Source: Sporosarcina beigongshangi (lineage in GTDB: Bacteria > Actinomycetota > Actinomycetes > Actinomycetales > Micrococcaceae). From it: a stretch of 64,000 bases of DNA. Shown piece after piece: positions 61,751 to 64,000 of this stretch (its first letter is position 1; each line of letters begins with the position of its first letter). A model generated the notes under the pieces. That model made no database searches and was not told the DNA's origin. It saw only the letters and a program-made list of their open reading frames with translations. The stretch lies in NCBI RefSeq assembly GCF_016820535.1, contig NZ_JADHDY010000004.1, positions 281,005 through 345,004 on the forward strand, written 5' to 3'. A program made the position numbers and the translations under genes.

Positions 61751-62053
61751 TCAGTTGCCAAGTCGGCGGGCCGATCGGGCCTGTTGGCGTGACGTACGTA
61801 GTCTACGCAAACGTTTGACCAGCATGGGGTCGTAGCTCAGCGCCGCCTCAGTGTCGATGAGCGCGTTGAGCACCTGGTAGTAGTGGGTGGCGGAGAGGTC
61901 AAACATGTCCCTGATGGCTTGTTCCTTGGCGCCGGCATACTTCCACCACTGCCGTTCCAGGTCCAGCATTTGCCGGTCCCGCCCACTGAGCCCGCCCTCG
62001 GAGGGACCCGCGTGGTCCGCCGGGACGTGCCCATGCGCAATGGCTTCAGCCAC
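61751..62053 (-). CDS. DUF3263 family protein
   Basis: A 100-residue helical protein: GLSGRDRQMLDLERQWWKYAGAKEQAIRDMF, LSATHYYQVLNALIDTEAALSYDPMLVKRLRRLR, the conserved core of DUF3263, an actinobacterial family that looks helix-turn-helix-like. GTG 62053 start. Co-directional with the LytR_C gene, a conserved neighbour pair as far as I recall. Possibly DNA-binding; no proven role. Confidence 0.88.
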   Translation of the reverse strand: MAEAIAHGHVPADHAGPSEGGLSGRDRQMLDLERQWWKYAGAKEQAIRDMFDLSATHYYQVLNALIDTEAALSYDPMLVKRLRRLRTSRQQARSARRLGN

Positions 62054-62225
62054 AACAGCCCTCTCGTCAAAAAATCATTGCATCCGCGGGCGCAATACAT
62101 GGCCCACACAGTCAATGATAGGGGCGAATCACAGCTGTGTCATTTGGGAATCCGTGGACGGCGGCTCCACCCGCACCCCCTGTGGAGGAATCAACCCACG
62201 CCGGACATGGACCAGAATGGAGACC

Positions 62226-62981
62226 ATGGACAGCGCACCCTCCCTCTTCGACCTCCCGGCCCCCGACCCATGGAATCCCCGGGAACTGGCCGCCCTGAAG
62301 CAGCTCGAACACAACCCCTTGAAACTGCTGTCCCCGGACTGGGCGCAGCAGCTGGCGCCACTCGAGCCCACGCTGCGCACCCTGGGCGCCATGCTGTCGG
62401 GCGAGTACGACGCCGGCACCCGCTTCCTGCCCCTTCCCACCAAGGTGCTGCGTGCCTTGGGGTCCCCCATGGCGGAGGTCAAGGTCCTGATCGTGGGCCA
62501 GGACCCCTACCCCACGCCCGGCCATTCGGTGGGCCTCGCCTTTTCCGTGGACAGGAGGACCCGGCCCCTGCCGCGCAGCCTGAACAACATCTACAAGGAA
62601 CTGCAGGCGGACCTGGGCATCGCCCCCGCGGCGCACGGCGACCTCAGCGCCTGGGCCGACCAGGGGGTCCTCCTGCTGAACCGGGTGCTGACGGTGGCTC
62701 CGGGGGCGGCGGGATCCCACCGCCGTCGTGGTTGGGAAGAGGTCACCGAAGCCGTCATCACAGCACTCGCAGCCCGGCACAAGCCCCTGGTCAGCGTGCT
62801 GTGGGGGAAGGATGCCCAGCGCCTGGCACCGCTGCTGGAGGGGACGGCCGTCATCGAGTCTGCGCACCCGAGCCCGCTGTCGGCGTCTCGCGGCTTCTTC
62901 GGGTCCAGGCCGTTCAGCCGGGTGAATGATCAGCTGTCAGCTCAAGGGGCCTCGCCCGTTGAGTGGAAACTGCCCGCATGA
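62226..62981 (+). CDS. ung: Uracil-DNA glycosylase, family 1
   Basis: A 251-residue Ung that excises uracil from DNA. Motif A is VLIVGQDPYPTPGHSVGLAFS (catalytic Asp in GQDPY; the usual His after it is Pro, as in many actinobacterial forms), plus GVLLLNRVLTV and the C-terminal AHPSPLSA. ATG 62226 is given; ATG 62217 (METMDS) is equally possible. Its 3' end overlaps the promoter region of the siderophore-interacting protein gene. Confidence 0.93.
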   Translation: MDSAPSLFDLPAPDPWNPRELAALKQLEHNPLKLLSPDWAQQLAPLEPTLRTLGAMLSGEYDAGTRFLPLPTKVLRALGSPMAEVKVLIVGQDPYPTPGHSVGLAFSVDRRTRPLPRSLNNIYKELQADLGIAPAAHGDLSAWADQGVLLLNRVLTVAPGAAGSHRRRGWEEVTEAVITALAARHKPLVSVLWGKDAQRLAPLLEGTAVIESAHPSPLSASRGFFGSRPFSRVNDQLSAQGASPVEWKLPA

Positions 62982-62987
62982 CCTAGA

Positions 62988-63009
62988 CTAGTTAGGACAA
63001 CCTAACTAG
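62988..63009. promoter_or_regulatory. DtxR/IdeR-type operator
   Basis: CTAGTTAGG-ACAA-CCTAACTAG, perfect 9-bp arms matching the TTAGG...CCTAA pattern of DtxR/IdeR boxes. It overlaps a TAGACT -10-like box at 62984-62989, upstream of the siderophore-interacting protein gene. Confidence 0.8.
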
Positions 63010-63059
63010 GCGCGCTGGCCGCGCCCGCAGGCCGGCACGCCCGGCGACAGGAGATCATT

Positions 63060-63914
63060 GTGACCTCAACCCCGAGTGCGCCCTCAGCCGTGGTGGCCCC
63101 CGCCGTCAAGCCGCGCAAGCAGTTCACGCTGCGCGTCATCCGCACGGAGCAGCTCAGCCCGCACATGGTGCGCATTGTGGCCGGCGGCCCCGACCTGGCG
63201 AAATTTGAGCCCAAGGATGCCACGGATATGTACGTGAAAATCCACTTCCTGCACCCGGAGGTGGAGTACACGGAACCGGTGGACGTCTTTGCACTGCGCG
63301 AGACCCTGCCGCGCGAGCAGTGGCCCGTGACCCGCACCTACACCGTGCGCTGGCTGTGTGCGGTGTCGCAGGAGATCGCGATCGACTTTGTCATCCACGG
63401 CTCCGACGGGCTCGCCGGGCCGTGGGCCGCTTCCGCCGAACCGGGCGACCGCATCATCTTCTCCGGCCCCGGCGGCGCCTACAAGCCCAACCTCGACGCC
63501 GACTGGCACCTCTTCGCCGGTGACGAGGCCGCACTGCCGGCCATCGCCGCCGCCCTTGAGTCGCTGCCGGCCGCCGCCGCGGGGCACGCCTATCTTGAGG
63601 TGGACACCGCCGCGGACATCCAGCCCATCGGCAAGCCCGACGGCGTTGAACTCACCTGGGTGTTCCGCAACGGCACCACGCCGGATGCGAGCACGGCGCT
63701 GCTCGACGCCGTCGCCAACGGCCCCTGGCCCGAAGGCACAGTGAGCGCGTTTGTGCACGGCGAACGCGAATACATGAAGGCCATGCGCGACCTCCTGTTT
63801 AAGCAGCGCGGGCTGGAACGCAGCCAGGTCTCCCTCTCCGGATACTGGGCCTACGGCCGCACCGAGGACAACTTCCAGGCCGAGAAGAAGCAGCCGATCG
63901 GCAAGATCCTCTAA
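63060..63914 (+). CDS. Siderophore-interacting protein (FAD-dependent ferric-siderophore reductase)
   Basis: A 284-residue protein of the ViuB/SIP family, which reduces ferric siderophores in the cytosol to release iron. N-terminal FAD-binding barrel (about 20-135, VIRTEQLSPHMVRIV, REQWPVTRTYTVRW) and a NAD(P)H-binding domain (about 140-284, WHLFAGDEAALPAIAAALESLP, FVHGEREYMKAMRDLLF, SGYWAYGRTEDN). GTG 63060 with GGAGA about 8 nt upstream. The DtxR-type operator upstream suggests induction by iron starvation. Confidence 0.92.
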   Translation: MTSTPSAPSAVVAPAVKPRKQFTLRVIRTEQLSPHMVRIVAGGPDLAKFEPKDATDMYVKIHFLHPEVEYTEPVDVFALRETLPREQWPVTRTYTVRWLCAVSQEIAIDFVIHGSDGLAGPWAASAEPGDRIIFSGPGGAYKPNLDADWHLFAGDEAALPAIAAALESLPAAAAGHAYLEVDTAADIQPIGKPDGVELTWVFRNGTTPDASTALLDAVANGPWPEGTVSAFVHGEREYMKAMRDLLFKQRGLERSQVSLSGYWAYGRTEDNFQAEKKQPIGKIL

Positions 63915-63928
63915 CCCCACTGCCGACG

Positions 63929-64000
63929 CTCTATCACCTTCCGGGGTGATCTGGGCATCCCTCTGTCACCTTCCGGGGTCGCGGCTCGGCTGCTGTGGAT
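63929..64000. repeat. Tandem repeat, 32-bp period (CTCTATCA family, copy E)
   Basis: CTCTATCACCTTCCGGGGT at 63929 and CTCTGTCACCTTCCGGGGT at 63961, 32 bp apart, directly after the siderophore-interacting protein gene. The core is shared with 42721. The array may continue past the window end. Confidence 0.78.

Overview
This 64 kb window is chromosomal DNA from a high-GC Gram-positive bacterium, most likely Arthrobacter in the broad sense (Micrococcaceae). The evidence is the GC-rich coding sequence, actinobacterial families (DUF3027 beside an extended cold-shock protein, DUF3263, a LytR_C-type protein, IdeR/DtxR, WXG100), GTG/TTG starts, many start codons sitting 6-7 nt after a TANNNT -10 box (leaderless mRNAs), and a PL8 lyase whose catalytic residues fall at the numbering I recall for Arthrobacter aurescens chondroitinase AC.

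Layout. 0-4.2 kb: truncated pcrA/uvrD, hisN, a membrane protein, tRNA-Arg(CCT), a RarD-like transporter and an unknown protein. 4.2-7.4 kb: an NrtR-like Nudix-HTH regulator divergent from an SPFH protein, an NAD-kinase-like protein and a YnfA protein, with two matching 21-bp dyads over the divergent promoter. 7.4-8.3 kb: a perfect 32-bp tandem duplication and two decayed genes of a nucleotidyltransferase (DUF6036-like) pair. 8.6-14.9 kb: Nudix, M20 amidohydrolase, ABC exporter and a polar amino-acid (cystine-like) importer. 15-18.2 kb: a TetR-Rph-like phosphotransferase operon bracketed by identical 54-bp repeats. 19.5-28.5 kb: fdhD, an FdhF/YdeP-type molybdoenzyme, moeA and mobA, interleaved with TetR/MFS efflux pairs, one with two clear operators. 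31.5-33.7 kb: two secreted cell-wall hydrolases (NlpC/P60 and M23), each behind its own ydaO-type c-di-AMP riboswitch. 33.8-38.4 kb: DtxR/IdeR, serC, DUF3027, cold-shock protein, a methyltransferase.

38.5-54.5 kb is a catabolic locus that reads as chondroitin sulfate (glycosaminoglycan) use: four Cys-type sulfatases, a Tat-exported PL8 lyase, a sugar isomerase-like protein, a Gfo/Idh/MocA dehydrogenase, a GntR-LacI-type regulator and an ABC sugar importer lacking its own ATPase. A shared AAGTACTCCTTTATT-like element lies upstream of three of its transcription units. 54.5-64 kb holds housekeeping genes: a two-component system, an orphan WXG100 gene, a ribonuclease HI fusion, groEL with twin CIRCE elements, a TM2 protein, a LytR_C protein, DUF3263, ung, and a siderophore-reductase gene behind a DtxR-type operator.

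Intergenic space is unusually structured. Several arrays of short imperfect repeats with a 32-bp period occur at seven places, a 30-bp-period array lies next to the lyase gene, and there is a perfect 33-bp-stem hairpin at its 3' end. No insertion sequence, phage, integrase or CRISPR array was seen.
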